DNA of 64,000 bases from Ideonella alba (GTDB lineage Bacteria; Pseudomonadota; Gammaproteobacteria; Burkholderiales; Burkholderiaceae_C). The stretch covers positions 185,770-249,769 of the forward strand of contig NZ_JAGQDF010000008.1 of the NCBI RefSeq assembly GCF_018069875.1, given 5' to 3'. Position numbers and translations under genes: made by a program. This document shows positions 15,982-25,218 of the stretch, in pieces. How positions within the stretch are numbered: position 1 is the first letter of the stretch; the number at the start of each line of letters is the position of its first letter. The notes below the pieces were generated by a model, which saw only the letters and a list, made by a program, of their open reading frames with translations, did no database searches and was not told where the DNA came from.

Positions 15982-17154
15982 ATGTTCGAATCCACCTTCC
16001 AATTCCCCCTGGGCGAGGACATCGCCGCGCTGCGCGAGGCGGTCCGCGTGTTCGCGCAGGAGCAGATCGCGCCGCGCGCCGCGCAGGTCGACAAGGACAA
16101 CCTCTTTCCGGCCGACCTGTGGCGCAAGCTGGGTGAACTGGGCGTGCACGGCCTGACCGTGCCCGAGGAATACGGCGGCATGGCCATGGGCTACGTCGCC
16201 CACATGGTGGCCATGGAAGAGATCTCGCGCGCCAGCGCCTCGGTGGGCCTGAGCTACGGCGCCCACTCCAATCTGTGCATCAACCAGATCAAGCGCAACG
16301 GCAGCGAGGCCCAGAAGCAGAAGTACCTGCCCAAGCTGATCAGCGGTGAACACGTGGGCGCGCTGGCGATGAGCGAGCCGGGCGCCGGCTCGGATGTCGT
16401 CAGCATGAAGCTGCGCGCTGACAAGCAGGGCGACCGCTACGTGCTCAACGGCAGCAAGATGTGGATCACCAATGGCGGCGACGCCGACACCCTGGTGGTC
16501 TACGCCAAGACCGAGCCCGCCATGGGCGCGCGCGGCATGACCGCCTTCATCATCGAGAAGGGCTTCAAGGGCTTCTCCAAGGGCGAGCACCTCGACAAGC
16601 TGGGCATGCGTGGCTCCAACACCTACCCGCTGTTCTTCGACAACTGCGAGGTGCCCGAGGAGAACGTGCTGGGCGGCGAGGGCAACGGCGCCAAGGTGCT
16701 GATGAGCGGCCTGGACTACGAGCGCGTGGTGCTGTCGGGCGGCCCGCTGGGCATCATGGCGGCGTGCCTGGACGTGGTCGTGCCCTTCATCCACGAGCGC
16801 AAGCAGTTCGGCCAGAGCATCGGCGAGTTCCAGCTGATGCAGGGCAAGCTGGCCGACATGTACTCCACCTTCCAGGCCTGCCGCGCCTATGGCTACGCGG
16901 TGGCCCAGGCCTGCGACCGCGGCGACCACAGCCGCACGCTGCGCAAGGACGCCGCCGGCGTGATCCTCTACACCGCCGAGAAGGCCACCTGGATGGCCGG
17001 CGAGGCGATCCAGGCGCTGGGCGGCGTGGGCTACACCAACGAATACCCCACCGGCCGCCTGTGGCGCGACGCCAAGCTCTACGAGATCGGCGCCGGCACC
17101 AGCGAGATCCGCCGCATGCTGATCGGCCGCGAGCTGTTCTCCGAAACCTGCTGA
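15982..17154 (+). CDS. liuA: Isovaleryl-CoA dehydrogenase
   Basis: A 390-aa acyl-CoA dehydrogenase oxidising isovaleryl-CoA to 3-methylcrotonyl-CoA in leucine breakdown, with FAD and electron transfer flavoprotein. Family marks are [31 protein letters not shown], the catalytic-base region [14 protein letters not shown] whose Glu is specific to the isovaleryl branch, and the C-terminal [13 protein letters not shown] with [19 protein letters not shown]. The ATG at 15982 has a GGAGACAGC ribosome site; upstream in-frame ATGs lie in the operator region. It starts a run of six genes with small gaps. Confidence 0.93.
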   Translation: MFESTFQFPLGEDIAALREAVRVFAQEQIAPRAAQVDKDNLFPADLWRKLGELGVHGLTVPEEYGGMAMGYVAHMVAMEEISRASASVGLSYGAHSNLCINQIKRNGSEAQKQKYLPKLISGEHVGALAMSEPGAGSDVVSMKLRADKQGDRYVLNGSKMWITNGGDADTLVVYAKTEPAMGARGMTAFIIEKGFKGFSKGEHLDKLGMRGSNTYPLFFDNCEVPEENVLGGEGNGAKVLMSGLDYERVVLSGGPLGIMAACLDVVVPFIHERKQFGQSIGEFQLMQGKLADMYSTFQACRAYGYAVAQACDRGDHSRTLRKDAAGVILYTAEKATWMAGEAIQALGGVGYTNEYPTGRLWRDAKLYEIGAGTSEIRRMLIGRELFSETC

Positions 17155-17166
17155 GGCAGCGGCACC

Positions 17167-18789
17167 ATGGCCATCATCCAGACCAAGCTCAACGCCCGCA
17201 GCGCCGACGCGCAGGCCAATGCCGCCGCGATGCGCGCGCTGGTCGACGACCTCAACGCCAGGCTCGCCAAAATCGCCGAAGGCGGCGGCGAGGCCGCTCG
17301 CGCCAAGCACCTGGGCCGCGGCAAGCTGCTGCCGCGCGAGCGGGTGGAGATGCTGCTCGACCCCGACACGCCCTTCCTGGAGATCGCGCCACTGGCCGCG
17401 CTGGGCATGTACCCCGAGAAGGACGGCAGCGATGCGGCGCCCTGCGCCGGCATGATCGCCGGCATCGGCCGGGTGGGTGGCGTGGAATGCGTGATCGTCT
17501 GCAACGACGCCACCGTCAAGGGCGGCACCTACTACCCGCTGACCGTCAAGAAGCACCTGCGGGCGCAGGAGATCGCGCAGCAGAACCGCCTGCCCTGCGT
17601 CTACCTGGTGGATTCGGGCGGCGCCAACCTGCCCAACCAGGACGAGGTCTTCCCCGACCGCGACCACTTCGGCCGCATCTTCTACAACCAGGCCAACATG
17701 AGCGCCCAGGGCATTCCGCAGATCGCGGTGGTCATGGGCTCGTGCACGGCCGGCGGCGCCTACGTGCCGGCCATGAGCGACGAGACCATCATCGTCAAGA
17801 ACCAGGGCACGATCTTCCTGGGCGGCCCGCCGCTGGTGAAGGCCGCCACCGGCGAGGTGGTCAGCGCCGAGGACCTGGGCGGTGGCGACGTCCACACGCG
17901 GCTGTCCGGCGTGGCCGACCACCTGGCCGAGAACGACCTGCACGCGCTGGCGCTGGCGCGCCAGGTGGTGGGCACGCTGAACTGGCGCAAGGAGGTGCCG
18001 GTGAAGCTGCAGCCGGCGCAGCCGCCGAAGTACCCATCTGAGGAACTGCTGGCGGTGATCCCCACCGACACCCGCAAGCCCTTCGATGTGCGCGAGATCA
18101 TCGCCCGCATCGTCGACGGCTCCGACTTCGACGAGTTCAAGGCGCGCTACGGCAGCACCCTGGTCTGCGGCTTTGCCCACATCGAGGGCATGCCGGTGGG
18201 CATCGTCGCCAACAACGGCATCCTGTTCACCGAGAGCGCGCAAAAGGGCGCGCACTTCATCGAGCTGTGCTGCCAGCGCAAGGTGCCGCTGGTCTTCCTG
18301 CAGAACATCACCGGCTTCATGGTCGGCCGCAAGGTCGAGAACGAGGGCATCGCCCGCGCCGGCGCCAAGATGGTGACCGCGGTGGCCTGCGCCAACGTGC
18401 CCAAGTTCACCGTCATCATCGGCGGCAGCTTCGGCGCCGGCAACTACGGCATGTGCGGCCGCGCCTACAGCCCGCGCTTCCTGTGGATGTGGCCCAACGC
18501 GCGCATCAGCGTGATGGGCGGCGAGCAGGCGGCCAGCGTGCTGGCCACGGTGCGCCGCGACGGCATCGAGGCCAAGGGCGGCGCCTGGAGCGCCGACGAG
18601 GAAGAGGCCTTCAAGGCGCCGATCCGCCAGCAGTACGAGGTCCAGGGTCATCCGTACTACGCCAGCGCCCGGCTGTGGGACGACGGCGTGATCGACCCGC
18701 AGGACACCCGCCGCGTGCTGGCGCTGGGCCTGTCGGCGTCGCTGAACGCGCCCATCCCTGACGCCAAGTTCGGCGTCTTCAGAATGTGA
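17167..18789 (+). CDS. liuB: Methylcrotonyl-CoA carboxylase, carboxyltransferase (beta) subunit
   Basis: A 540-aa biotin-dependent carboxyltransferase that, with LiuD, carboxylates 3-methylcrotonyl-CoA to 3-methylglutaconyl-CoA. The N-terminal crotonase-like half shows [30 protein letters not shown] and [16 protein letters not shown]. The C-terminal half shows [36 protein letters not shown] and [16 protein letters not shown]. The length and motifs match MccB rather than propionyl-CoA carboxylase. It lies 12 bases downstream of liuA. A repeat-bearing gap of 112 bases separates it from liuC. Confidence 0.95.
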   Translation: MAIIQTKLNARSADAQANAAAMRALVDDLNARLAKIAEGGGEAARAKHLGRGKLLPRERVEMLLDPDTPFLEIAPLAALGMYPEKDGSDAAPCAGMIAGIGRVGGVECVIVCNDATVKGGTYYPLTVKKHLRAQEIAQQNRLPCVYLVDSGGANLPNQDEVFPDRDHFGRIFYNQANMSAQGIPQIAVVMGSCTAGGAYVPAMSDETIIVKNQGTIFLGGPPLVKAATGEVVSAEDLGGGDVHTRLSGVADHLAENDLHALALARQVVGTLNWRKEVPVKLQPAQPPKYPSEELLAVIPTDTRKPFDVREIIARIVDGSDFDEFKARYGSTLVCGFAHIEGMPVGIVANNGILFTESAQKGAHFIELCCQRKVPLVFLQNITGFMVGRKVENEGIARAGAKMVTAVACANVPKFTVIIGGSFGAGNYGMCGRAYSPRFLWMWPNARISVMGGEQAASVLATVRRDGIEAKGGAWSADEEEAFKAPIRQQYEVQGHPYYASARLWDDGVIDPQDTRRVLALGLSASLNAPIPDAKFGVFRM

Positions 18790-18790
18790 A

Positions 18791-18868
18791 CCAAGCCCCC
18801 ACGCTCCCTGCCGGTCGCTGCCCCCCGAGGGGGCTTTGGCAGCGGACCGGCGGAGCCGGATCCGCGCC
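18791..18868. repeat. REP-like intergenic element with two GC hairpins
   Basis: The 78-base segment between liuB and liuC holds GCCCCC-CGA-GGGGGC (18820-18834) and CCGGC-GGA-GCCGG (18847-18859), both perfect hairpins. From memory, near-identical CTGCCCCCCGAGGGGGC plus CCGGCGGAGCCGG blocks are dispersed between genes in Comamonadaceae and Rubrivivax-like genomes. Inside an operon such an element may attenuate or stabilise the message. Only one copy occurs in this window. Confidence 0.55.
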
Positions 18869-18901
18869 AATCCCTTGACATTCACTGCTGAGCACGTGCC
18901 C

Positions 18902-19681
18902 ATGAATACGCTGGAGATCCGCAGGCCGTCGCCCCACGTGGCCGAGGTCTGGCTCGACCGCCCGGACGTTCGCAACGCCTTCAACGACGGCGTGATCGCC
19001 GAGCTCACCGCGGCCTTTGCGGGCTTCGCGCAGGACACCGAGCTGCGCGCGGTGGTGCTGGGCGGCCGCGGCAAGGCCTTCTGCGCCGGCGCCGACCTGA
19101 ACTGGATGCGCGCCATGGCCGACTACAGCTGGGACCAGAACAAGGCCGATGCACAGGCCCTGGCCGACATGCTATGGACCATCTACCGCTGCCCGGTGCC
19201 GGTGATCGGCCGCATCCACGGCGACTGCTATGCCGGCGGTGTGGGCCTGGCCGCGGTGTGCGATGTGCTGGTGGCCTCTGACAACGTGGGCTTCTGCCTC
19301 AGCGAGGCCAAGCTGGGCCTGCTGCCCGCCACCATCGGCCCGTATGTGATCCGGGCGCTGGGCGAGCCCGCGGCGCGCCGCTACTTCACCACCGCCGAGC
19401 GTTTCAGTGCCGCCGAGGCGCACCGCCTGGGCTTCGTGCATGAGCTGTGCACCGCCGAGCAGCTGGATGAGCGGGTGGCCGCGCTGGTCGCGGCCATCAG
19501 CGCCAACGGCCCCGCCGCCGTGAAGGCCTGCAAGCGCCTGGTGCAGGACCTGGCGGGGACGCCCATCACGCCCGCGCTGCGCGAGGACACCGCGCGCCGC
19601 ATTGCCGACATCCGCTCCAGCCCCGAGGGCAAGGAAGGTGTCTCGTCCTTCCTGCAGCGCCGCGCCCCCGCATGGACCTGA
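18902..19681 (+). CDS. liuC: Methylglutaconyl-CoA hydratase (enoyl-CoA hydratase family)
   Basis: A 259-aa crotonase-fold enzyme that should hydrate 3-methylglutaconyl-CoA to HMG-CoA. The oxyanion-hole segments are GRGKAFCAGADLNWMRAM and IHGDCYAGGVGLAAVCDVLV. ALGEPAARRYFTTAERFSA is the later conserved region. NWMRAM and the surrounding liu genes favour this assignment over general fatty-acid hydratase. The start ATG at 18902 gives the conserved N-terminus MNTLEIRRPSPHVAEV; upstream in-frame codons belong to the repeat region. It overlaps the DUF4126 gene by 10 bases. Confidence 0.9.
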   Translation: MNTLEIRRPSPHVAEVWLDRPDVRNAFNDGVIAELTAAFAGFAQDTELRAVVLGGRGKAFCAGADLNWMRAMADYSWDQNKADAQALADMLWTIYRCPVPVIGRIHGDCYAGGVGLAAVCDVLVASDNVGFCLSEAKLGLLPATIGPYVIRALGEPAARRYFTTAERFSAAEAHRLGFVHELCTAEQLDERVAALVAAISANGPAAVKACKRLVQDLAGTPITPALREDTARRIADIRSSPEGKEGVSSFLQRRAPAWT

Positions 19682-20349
19682 GTCCGGTCACCGCTGCCGC
19701 CTCGGCCGTCGCCTCCGGCGTCGGTCAGGCCACCGCCACCTGGGATACCAGCCACCTGGTGGCCCTGGCTGCGGCGCTGGGCTGGGCCAGCGGACTGCGC
19801 CTGTACGCCGTGGTCTTCCTGACCGGCCTGGCCGGCCGCCTGGGCTGGGTGCCGCTGCCGGAAGGGCTGCAGCTGCTGCAGCAGCCGCTGGTGCTGGGCG
19901 TGGCCGGCGTGCTGCTGGTGGTCGAGTTCCTGGCCGACAAGATTCCCTGGGTCGACTCGGCCTGGGACGCGGTGCACACCGTGATCCGCATTCCCGCCGG
20001 TGCCGCGCTGGCGGCCGGGGTGATCGGTGCCGACGCCGGGCAGTGGCAGCTCATCGCCGCGCTGCTGGGCGGCACGCTGGCCGCCACCGCCCACGTCGCC
20101 AAGGCCACCACCCGCGCCGCGGTGAACACCTCGCCCGAGCCCTTTTCCAACATCGCCCTGTCGCTGCTGGGCGATGCCGCCGTGCCGGCGATGCTGTGGA
20201 TGGCCTGGAGCCACCCCGGCGCCTTCCTGATCGTGCTGACGCTGGTGGTGCTGGTGATGGCCGTGATGACCGTGCTGCTGATGCGATTCGCCCGCCGCGC
20301 CTTCGGCCGTGTGCGCCAGATGCTGAGCCCGCCTGCTGCGCGGGCCTGA
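19672..20349 (+). CDS. DUF4126 membrane protein inside the liu operon
   Basis: A 225-aa membrane protein with about five hydrophobic segments; LGWASGLRLYAVVFLTGLAG and FLADKIPWVDSAWDAVHTVI are family marks of DUF4126 as I recognise it. The function is unknown. It starts within the last 10 bases of liuC and ends 10 bases before liuD, so it is embedded in the operon. A transport or membrane role for branched-chain intermediates is conceivable but nothing in the sequence shows it. Confidence 0.8.
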   Translation: MDLSPVTAAASAVASGVGQATATWDTSHLVALAAALGWASGLRLYAVVFLTGLAGRLGWVPLPEGLQLLQQPLVLGVAGVLLVVEFLADKIPWVDSAWDAVHTVIRIPAGAALAAGVIGADAGQWQLIAALLGGTLAATAHVAKATTRAAVNTSPEPFSNIALSLLGDAAVPAMLWMAWSHPGAFLIVLTLVVLVMAVMTVLLMRFARRAFGRVRQMLSPPAARA

Positions 20350-20359
20350 GGAGAGAGCT

Positions 20360-22384
20360 GTGTTCAAGAAGATCCTGATTGCCAACCGGGGAGAGATTGC
20401 TTGCCGGGTGGCGCAGACCGCGCGTCGCCTGGGCGTGCGCACCGTGGCCGTCTACTCCGATGCCGACGCCGACGCCGCCCATGTGCGCGCCTGCGACGAG
20501 GCCGTGCACATCGGCGGCAACGCCGCCAAGGACAGCTACCTGCAGTGGCAGCGCATCCTGGATGCCGCCCAGGCCACCGGCGCGCAGGCGGTGCACCCTG
20601 GCTACGGTTTCCTGAGCGAGAACGAGGACTTCGCCCGCGCCTGTGCGGCGGCCGGCCTGGTGTTCATCGGCCCGCCGCCCGAGGCGATCGCCGCGATGGG
20701 CTCCAAATCGGCCGCCAAGGCGCTGATGGAGCAGGCCGGCGTGCCGCTGGTGCCGGGCTACCACGGCCGTGACAACGACCCCGCGCTGCTGGCGCGCGAA
20801 GCCCAGCGCATCGGCTACCCGGTGCTGATCAAGGCCAGCGCCGGCGGCGGTGGCCGCGGCATGCGCCGGGTGGACCGCGCCGAGGACTTCCTCGAGTCGC
20901 TGGCCAGCTGCCAGCGCGAGGCGAAGGCCAGCTTCGGGGACGACCATGTGCTGGTCGAGCGCTATGTCACCCGCCCGCGCCACATCGAGATCCAGCTCTT
21001 CGCCGACGCCCACGGGAACTGCGTCTACCTGTTCGAGCGCGACTGCTCGGTGCAGCGCCGCCACCAGAAGGTGCTGGAAGAAGCCCCCGCGCCCGGCATG
21101 AGCGCCGCGCGCCGCGCCGAGATGGGCCAGGCCGCGGTGGCGGCGGCCCAGGCGGTGGGCTATGTCGGCGCTGGCACGGTGGAGTTCATCGCCGAGGAAC
21201 TGGACGATGGTGATCTTCGCTTCTACTTCATGGAGATGAACACCCGGCTGCAGGTGGAGCACCCGGTGACCGAGGCCATCACCGGCCACGACCTGGTGGA
21301 GTGGCAGCTGCGCGTGGCCGACGGCCAGCCGCTGCCGGCGCGGCAAGACGAGCTGCGCATCCACGGCCATGCCATCGAAGCGCGCATCTGTGCCGAAAAC
21401 CCCGACGCTGGCTTCCTGCCCGCCACCGGCCGCCTGGCCGTGCTGCGCTGGCCGGCCCATGTGGCCTTCCAGCGCAACGCGCAGCAGGACGGCGGCGCGC
21501 CCGCCGCGGTGCGCGTGGACGCCGGCGTGCGCGAGGGCGACGCGATCAGCCCTTTCTACGACTCGATGATCGCCAAGCTGATCGTCTGGGGCGAGGACCG
21601 CGCGCAGGCGCTGGCCCGGCTGGATGCGGCCTTGCAAGCCACCCACATCGTCGGCCCGGCCACCAACGTGGCCTTCCTGCGCCGGGTGGTGAACAGCACG
21701 GCCTTTGCCACCGCCGATCTGGACACCGCGCTGATCGAGCGCGAACGCGCCCAGGTGCTGAACCAGCCCGGCCTGGCGCTGCCGCTGGCGGCCGCCGGCG
21801 TGGCCGCGCAGGCGCTGGCCACCGAGGTGGCCGCCGAGGACGCCGACCCCTGGAGCCAGCGCAACGGCTGGCGTCTGCACGGCGGCGCGCGCCGGCGCTT
21901 CGACCTGCTGGTGGGCAAGACCGCCCACCGCGCCACGCTGGAGCGCCTGCACGACGGCGCACTGCGCCTGGGCGTGGGCGGCGAATTCTGGTCCTTCAGC
22001 GCCCAGCCGCTGGGCGAGCACCGCTACGACGTGCTGCTGGGCGGCCAGCGCCACACGCTGACCGTCTACCGCCAGGGCGAGCGCGCCACCGTGTTCGCCG
22101 ACAGCGGCCACCTGGAGCTGCTGGACATCGACCCGATCGCCCATGCCGGCGACCACGCGGGCGAAGGCGGCCGCCTGACCGCGCCGATGCCCGGCAAGGT
22201 GATTGCGCTGCACGCGAAGGCGGGCGACACCGTCAAGGCCGGCCAGGCGCTGGCGGTGATGGAGGCCATGAAGATGGAACACACGCTGGCCGCGCCGCGC
22301 GACGGTGTGGTGGCCGAGCTGCTCTACGCGGTGGGCGACCAGGTCGCCGAAGGCGCCGAGCTGCTGAAGCTGGCCGAGGAGTGA
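20360..22384 (+). CDS. liuD: Methylcrotonyl-CoA carboxylase, biotin carboxylase/biotin carrier (alpha) subunit
   Basis: A 674-aa protein with biotin carboxylase, linker and biotinyl domains. The N-terminal FKKILIANRGEIACRVAQTA starts the carboxylase; the ATP-grasp shows KASAGGGGRGMRRV, EMNTRLQVEHPVTE and HAIEARICAENP. The biotin site is AVMEAMKMEH, about 45 residues from the C-terminus. It charges CO2 onto biotin for LiuB. A GGAGAGAGC ribosome site precedes the ATG. The middle region (about 450-590) is the less conserved BT-type linker. Confidence 0.95.
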   Translation: MFKKILIANRGEIACRVAQTARRLGVRTVAVYSDADADAAHVRACDEAVHIGGNAAKDSYLQWQRILDAAQATGAQAVHPGYGFLSENEDFARACAAAGLVFIGPPPEAIAAMGSKSAAKALMEQAGVPLVPGYHGRDNDPALLAREAQRIGYPVLIKASAGGGGRGMRRVDRAEDFLESLASCQREAKASFGDDHVLVERYVTRPRHIEIQLFADAHGNCVYLFERDCSVQRRHQKVLEEAPAPGMSAARRAEMGQAAVAAAQAVGYVGAGTVEFIAEELDDGDLRFYFMEMNTRLQVEHPVTEAITGHDLVEWQLRVADGQPLPARQDELRIHGHAIEARICAENPDAGFLPATGRLAVLRWPAHVAFQRNAQQDGGAPAAVRVDAGVREGDAISPFYDSMIAKLIVWGEDRAQALARLDAALQATHIVGPATNVAFLRRVVNSTAFATADLDTALIERERAQVLNQPGLALPLAAAGVAAQALATEVAAEDADPWSQRNGWRLHGGARRRFDLLVGKTAHRATLERLHDGALRLGVGGEFWSFSAQPLGEHRYDVLLGGQRHTLTVYRQGERATVFADSGHLELLDIDPIAHAGDHAGEGGRLTAPMPGKVIALHAKAGDTVKAGQALAVMEAMKMEHTLAAPRDGVVAELLYAVGDQVAEGAELLKLAEE

Positions 22385-22389
22385 GCACG

Positions 22390-23298
22390 ATGAGCCTGCC
22401 CAGCCATGTGACGATCGTCGAGGTCGGCCCGCGCGACGGCCTGCAGAACGAGAAGCAGGCGGTCGACACGGCCGTCAAGGTCGAGCTGATCCACCGCCTG
22501 CAGGCCGCCGGCCTGAAGGAGATCGAGGCCACCAGCTTCGTCAGCCCCAAGTGGGTGCCGCAGATGGCCGACAACGCCGCGGTGATGGCCGGCATCACCC
22601 GCCAGAGCGGCGTGCGCTACAGCGTGCTGACGCCCAACCTCAAGGGCTGGGAAGCGGCGGCCGTCACGCGGCCTGACGAGATCGTCGTCTTCGGCGCCGC
22701 CTCCGAGGCCTTCAGCCAGAAGAACATCAACTGCAGCATCGCCGAGTCGATCGAGCGCTTCGCGCCGGTGGTCGATGCCGCGCGGGCGGCGGGCGTCAAG
22801 GTGCGCGGCGCCATCTCCTGCGCGGTGGGCTGCCCCTACGAGGGCGAGATCGCGCCTGAGCGGGTGGCCCTGGTGGCGCGGCTGATGGCGCAGATCGGCG
22901 TGCAGCATGTGGGCGTGGCCGACACCATCGGTGTGGGCACGCCGCTGAAGGTGCAGCGTGCGCTCGAAGCGGCACTGCAGCACTACCCGCTGCACGAGGT
23001 CAGCGGTCATTTCCACGACACCTACGGCATGGCGCTGGCCAACGTGCACGCCAGCCTGCAGCTGGGCATCCGCACCTTTGACACCAGCGTCAGCGGCCTG
23101 GGTGGCTGCCCCTATGCCAAGGGCGCCACCGGCAATGTGGCCACCGAGGACGTGGTGTACCTGCTGCATGGACTGGGCATCGACACCGGCATCGACCTGG
23201 ATGCGCTGATCGACGCCGGGCAGTTCATCCGCGGCGCGCTGGGCCAGCCCAATGGCTCGCGGGTGGCCCGGGCGCTGCTGGCCAGGCGGGCGGCCTGA
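22390..23298 (+). CDS. liuE: Hydroxymethylglutaryl-CoA lyase
   Basis: A 302-aa TIM-barrel enzyme cleaving HMG-CoA to acetoacetate and acetyl-CoA, the last step of leucine degradation. The barrel start EVGPRDGLQNEK carries the metal-binding Asp. SFVSPKWVPQMAD, GHFHDTYGMALAN (metal His residues) and the signature GLGGCPYAKGATGNVATED with the catalytic Cys are intact. The ATG at 22390 follows the liuD stop by five bases. This completes isovaleryl-CoA to acetoacetate within one operon. Confidence 0.95.
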   Translation: MSLPSHVTIVEVGPRDGLQNEKQAVDTAVKVELIHRLQAAGLKEIEATSFVSPKWVPQMADNAAVMAGITRQSGVRYSVLTPNLKGWEAAAVTRPDEIVVFGAASEAFSQKNINCSIAESIERFAPVVDAARAAGVKVRGAISCAVGCPYEGEIAPERVALVARLMAQIGVQHVGVADTIGVGTPLKVQRALEAALQHYPLHEVSGHFHDTYGMALANVHASLQLGIRTFDTSVSGLGGCPYAKGATGNVATEDVVYLLHGLGIDTGIDLDALIDAGQFIRGALGQPNGSRVARALLARRAA

Positions 23299-23316
23299 GG
23301 CCGCCCGGCTCGCCGC

Positions 23317-23487
23317 TCAGATGCCCTTGCGGCAGACCTGGTGGTACACGCCGTCGTTGCCCATCACCCAGTAGCACTTGATGCCGTGGCCCATGCTGTT
23401 GCCCTCGCGGGCGTGGACGGTGGGGGCGCTCAGCAGGCCGACGAGGGTGGCGGACACGGCCAGCAGGCCGACGATGCGTTGGAACAT
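23317..23487 (-). CDS. Small secreted hypothetical protein (56 aa)
   Basis: A 56-aa protein beginning MFQRIVGLLAVSATLVGLLS, a clear Sec signal peptide ending near HA at residue 26. The mature part is about 30 residues with two Cys (IKCYW, HQVCRKGI), which may form a disulfide. I do not recognise a family. On its own strand a CTGGAG ribosome site lies about nine bases upstream. It converges on liuE and is divergent from a periplasmic binding-protein gene. The short mature length suggests a secreted peptide or periplasmic accessory factor. Confidence 0.62.
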   Translation of the reverse strand: MFQRIVGLLAVSATLVGLLSAPTVHAREGNSMGHGIKCYWVMGNDGVYHQVCRKGI

Positions 23488-23553
23488 GGCAAGAACTCCA
23501 GGTGGGTGATCGGTCCACCGGGCTGGTGGTCCGTGCCAAAGACAATGCAGAAG

Positions 23554-23570
23554 ATGTGCCAAATGCACAT
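23554..23570. promoter_or_regulatory. Inverted repeat ATGTGC-N5-GCACAT
   Basis: Perfect six-base arms in the 190-base divergent gap between the small secreted gene and the periplasmic receptor gene. Two copies of GCTTGCATCG-like sequence (near 23589 and 23610) follow. It may be an operator for either gene; the regulator is unknown. Confidence 0.4.
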
Positions 23571-23677
23571 TCACTGGAGAATCAAGCACTTGCATCGATA
23601 TGCGGGCTTGCATCGGGGCATTTGCCCCACCGGGCCGGGGCGCATCCCCCACCGGCCCGCCTGAGACAATCCGCGCC

Positions 23678-24592
23678 ATGCGCTCCTCCCGCCTGGTCCT
23701 CGCCTGTGCTGCTGTGCTGCTCACGGCCGGCGCCGCCACCGCGGCCGACGACGCCAGCTCGCCCACGCTGCGCAAGATCCGCGACACCGGTCTGATCACG
23801 CTGGGCTACCGCGATGCGTCGGTGCCGTTCTCGTACCTGGACGCCAAGCGTCGCCCGGTGGGTTACTCGCTGGACCTGTGCCACCACGTGGTGGCGGCGG
23901 TGCGCCAGCGCCTGAAGCTGCCCGACCTGGAGGTGCGCCACATGCTGGTCAGCTCGGCCACCCGCTTTCCGCTGGTGGCCAACGGCACGGTGGACATCGA
24001 ATGCGGCGTCACCACCAACACCGCCGAGCGCCAGCGCAGCGTGGCCTTTTCGCTGACCACCTTTGTCGCCGCCAGCCGGCTGCTGGTGCGCGAGGACTCG
24101 TCGATCAGCAGCATCGAGGACCTGCGCGAACAGCCGGTGGCCTCGACGCTGGCCACCACCAGCATCCAGTTCCTGCACCAGCTCAACCAGTCGCGCCAGC
24201 TGGAGATGCGCATCCTGGCCGGCCTGGACGATGTCGAGGGCATGCGCATGGTGCTCAACGGCCGCGCCGTGGCCTATGCCATGGACGACGTGCTGCTCTA
24301 CAGCATGAAGGCCACCCACCCCGCAGCCGCCAGCCTGCGCATTGCGCCGCTTGCCCTCACCACCGAGCCCTATGCGCTGGTGCTGCGCAAGGACGACCCG
24401 GCCTTCAAGCAGCTGGTCGATGGCGTGCTGGCGCGCCTGTACCGCAGTGGCGAGATCGAGGCCATCTACCAGCGCTGGTTCGAGCAGCCGATCGAGCCGC
24501 GCGGCATCACGCTGAAGATGCCGATGAGCGAGGCCTTGCGCCGCGTCGTGCGCCATCCCACCGACACCGCCGACGCGGCGGCCTACCAATGA
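23678..24592 (+). CDS. Amino-acid-type ABC transporter periplasmic binding protein
   Basis: A 304-aa bacterial solute-binding protein family 3 member. The signal peptide is MRSSRLVLACAAVLLTAGAA...A. The core shows LRKIRDTGLITLGYRDASVP, GYSLDLCHHVV, NGTVDIECGVTTNTAERQ and IYQRWFEQPI, resembling the glutamate/aspartate receptor GltI/AatJ. No permease or ATPase gene is adjacent; the receptor is instead joined by ATGA overlap to an exonuclease gene. It may serve a transporter encoded elsewhere or act as a sensor. Upstream in-frame codons to 23600 lack a signal peptide, so I start at 23678. Confidence 0.88.
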   Translation: MRSSRLVLACAAVLLTAGAATAADDASSPTLRKIRDTGLITLGYRDASVPFSYLDAKRRPVGYSLDLCHHVVAAVRQRLKLPDLEVRHMLVSSATRFPLVANGTVDIECGVTTNTAERQRSVAFSLTTFVAASRLLVREDSSISSIEDLREQPVASTLATTSIQFLHQLNQSRQLEMRILAGLDDVEGMRMVLNGRAVAYAMDDVLLYSMKATHPAAASLRIAPLALTTEPYALVLRKDDPAFKQLVDGVLARLYRSGEIEAIYQRWFEQPIEPRGITLKMPMSEALRRVVRHPTDTADAAAYQ

Positions 24593-25218
24593 GCCCCGAC
24601 ACGCCGATCGCCGTGGTCGACTTCGAGACCACCGGCATGGGCCCCGCCCAGGGCGCGCGCGCCACCGAGATCGCGGTGGTGCTGGTGCAGGATGGCCGCA
24701 TCGTCGACCGCTACCAGAGCCTGATGTACACCGGCGTCTACATCCCCTCGTTCATCGTGCAGCTGACCGGCATCACCAACGCCATGCTGCAGGACGCGCC
24801 GCCCGCCGAGCAGGTGATGCGCGAGGTGGCCGTCTTCACCCGTGGCCTGCCGCTGGTGGCCCACAACGCCGCCTTCGACCGCGGCTTCTGGCAGGCCGAG
24901 ATGGCGCGCGCTGACGTGCCGCCCGACCCGGCCCATGCCTTCGCCTGCACCGTGCTGCTGTCGCGCCGCCTGTACCCCGAGGCGCCCAGCCGCAAGCTGG
25001 GGGCGCTGGGCGACTGGCTGGGGCTGGAGCGCGACGGCCGCGCCCACCGCGCGATGTCCGACGCCGACCTCACCGCGCAGCTGCTGATCCGCCTGCAGCG
25101 CGACGTGGAGCGCCGCTTTGCCGCCGAGCTGGGCGAGCGCGCGGTGGACCACGCGCTGCTGGAGCGCCTGCAGCGCGCCCAGCGCCAGCAGCTGGCCCGC
25201 TGCATCGCCCAGGCATGA
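24589..25218 (+). CDS. DnaQ-like 3'-5' exonuclease (DEDDh)
   Basis: A 209-aa exonuclease-domain protein. Exo I is VVDFETTGMG, Exo II includes PLVAHNAAFDRGFW, and Exo III is HRAMSDADLTAQLL, giving the DEDDh metal and catalytic set (D, E, D, H, D). It is shorter than DnaQ and lacks the C-terminal polymerase-binding part, so a stand-alone repair or RNA-processing nuclease is likelier than the replicative epsilon subunit. It overlaps the receptor gene by four bases before it and the MFS gene by four bases after it. Confidence 0.85.
   Translation: MSPDTPIAVVDFETTGMGPAQGARATEIAVVLVQDGRIVDRYQSLMYTGVYIPSFIVQLTGITNAMLQDAPPAEQVMREVAVFTRGLPLVAHNAAFDRGFWQAEMARADVPPDPAHAFACTVLLSRRLYPEAPSRKLGALGDWLGLERDGRAHRAMSDADLTAQLLIRLQRDVERRFAAELGERAVDHALLERLQRAQRQQLARCIAQA

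Noticed and set aside
18875..18880. TTGACA before liuC as a sigma-70 promoter
   Set aside because: No acceptable -10 element is found 16-18 bases downstream, and the gene lies in an operon.
15928..19116. Very long minus-strand open frame opposite liuA and liuB
   Set aside because: High GC leaves few stop codons in antisense frames. The predicted protein is His/Gln/Ala/Gly-rich without a domain, while the plus strand has textbook liu enzymes.
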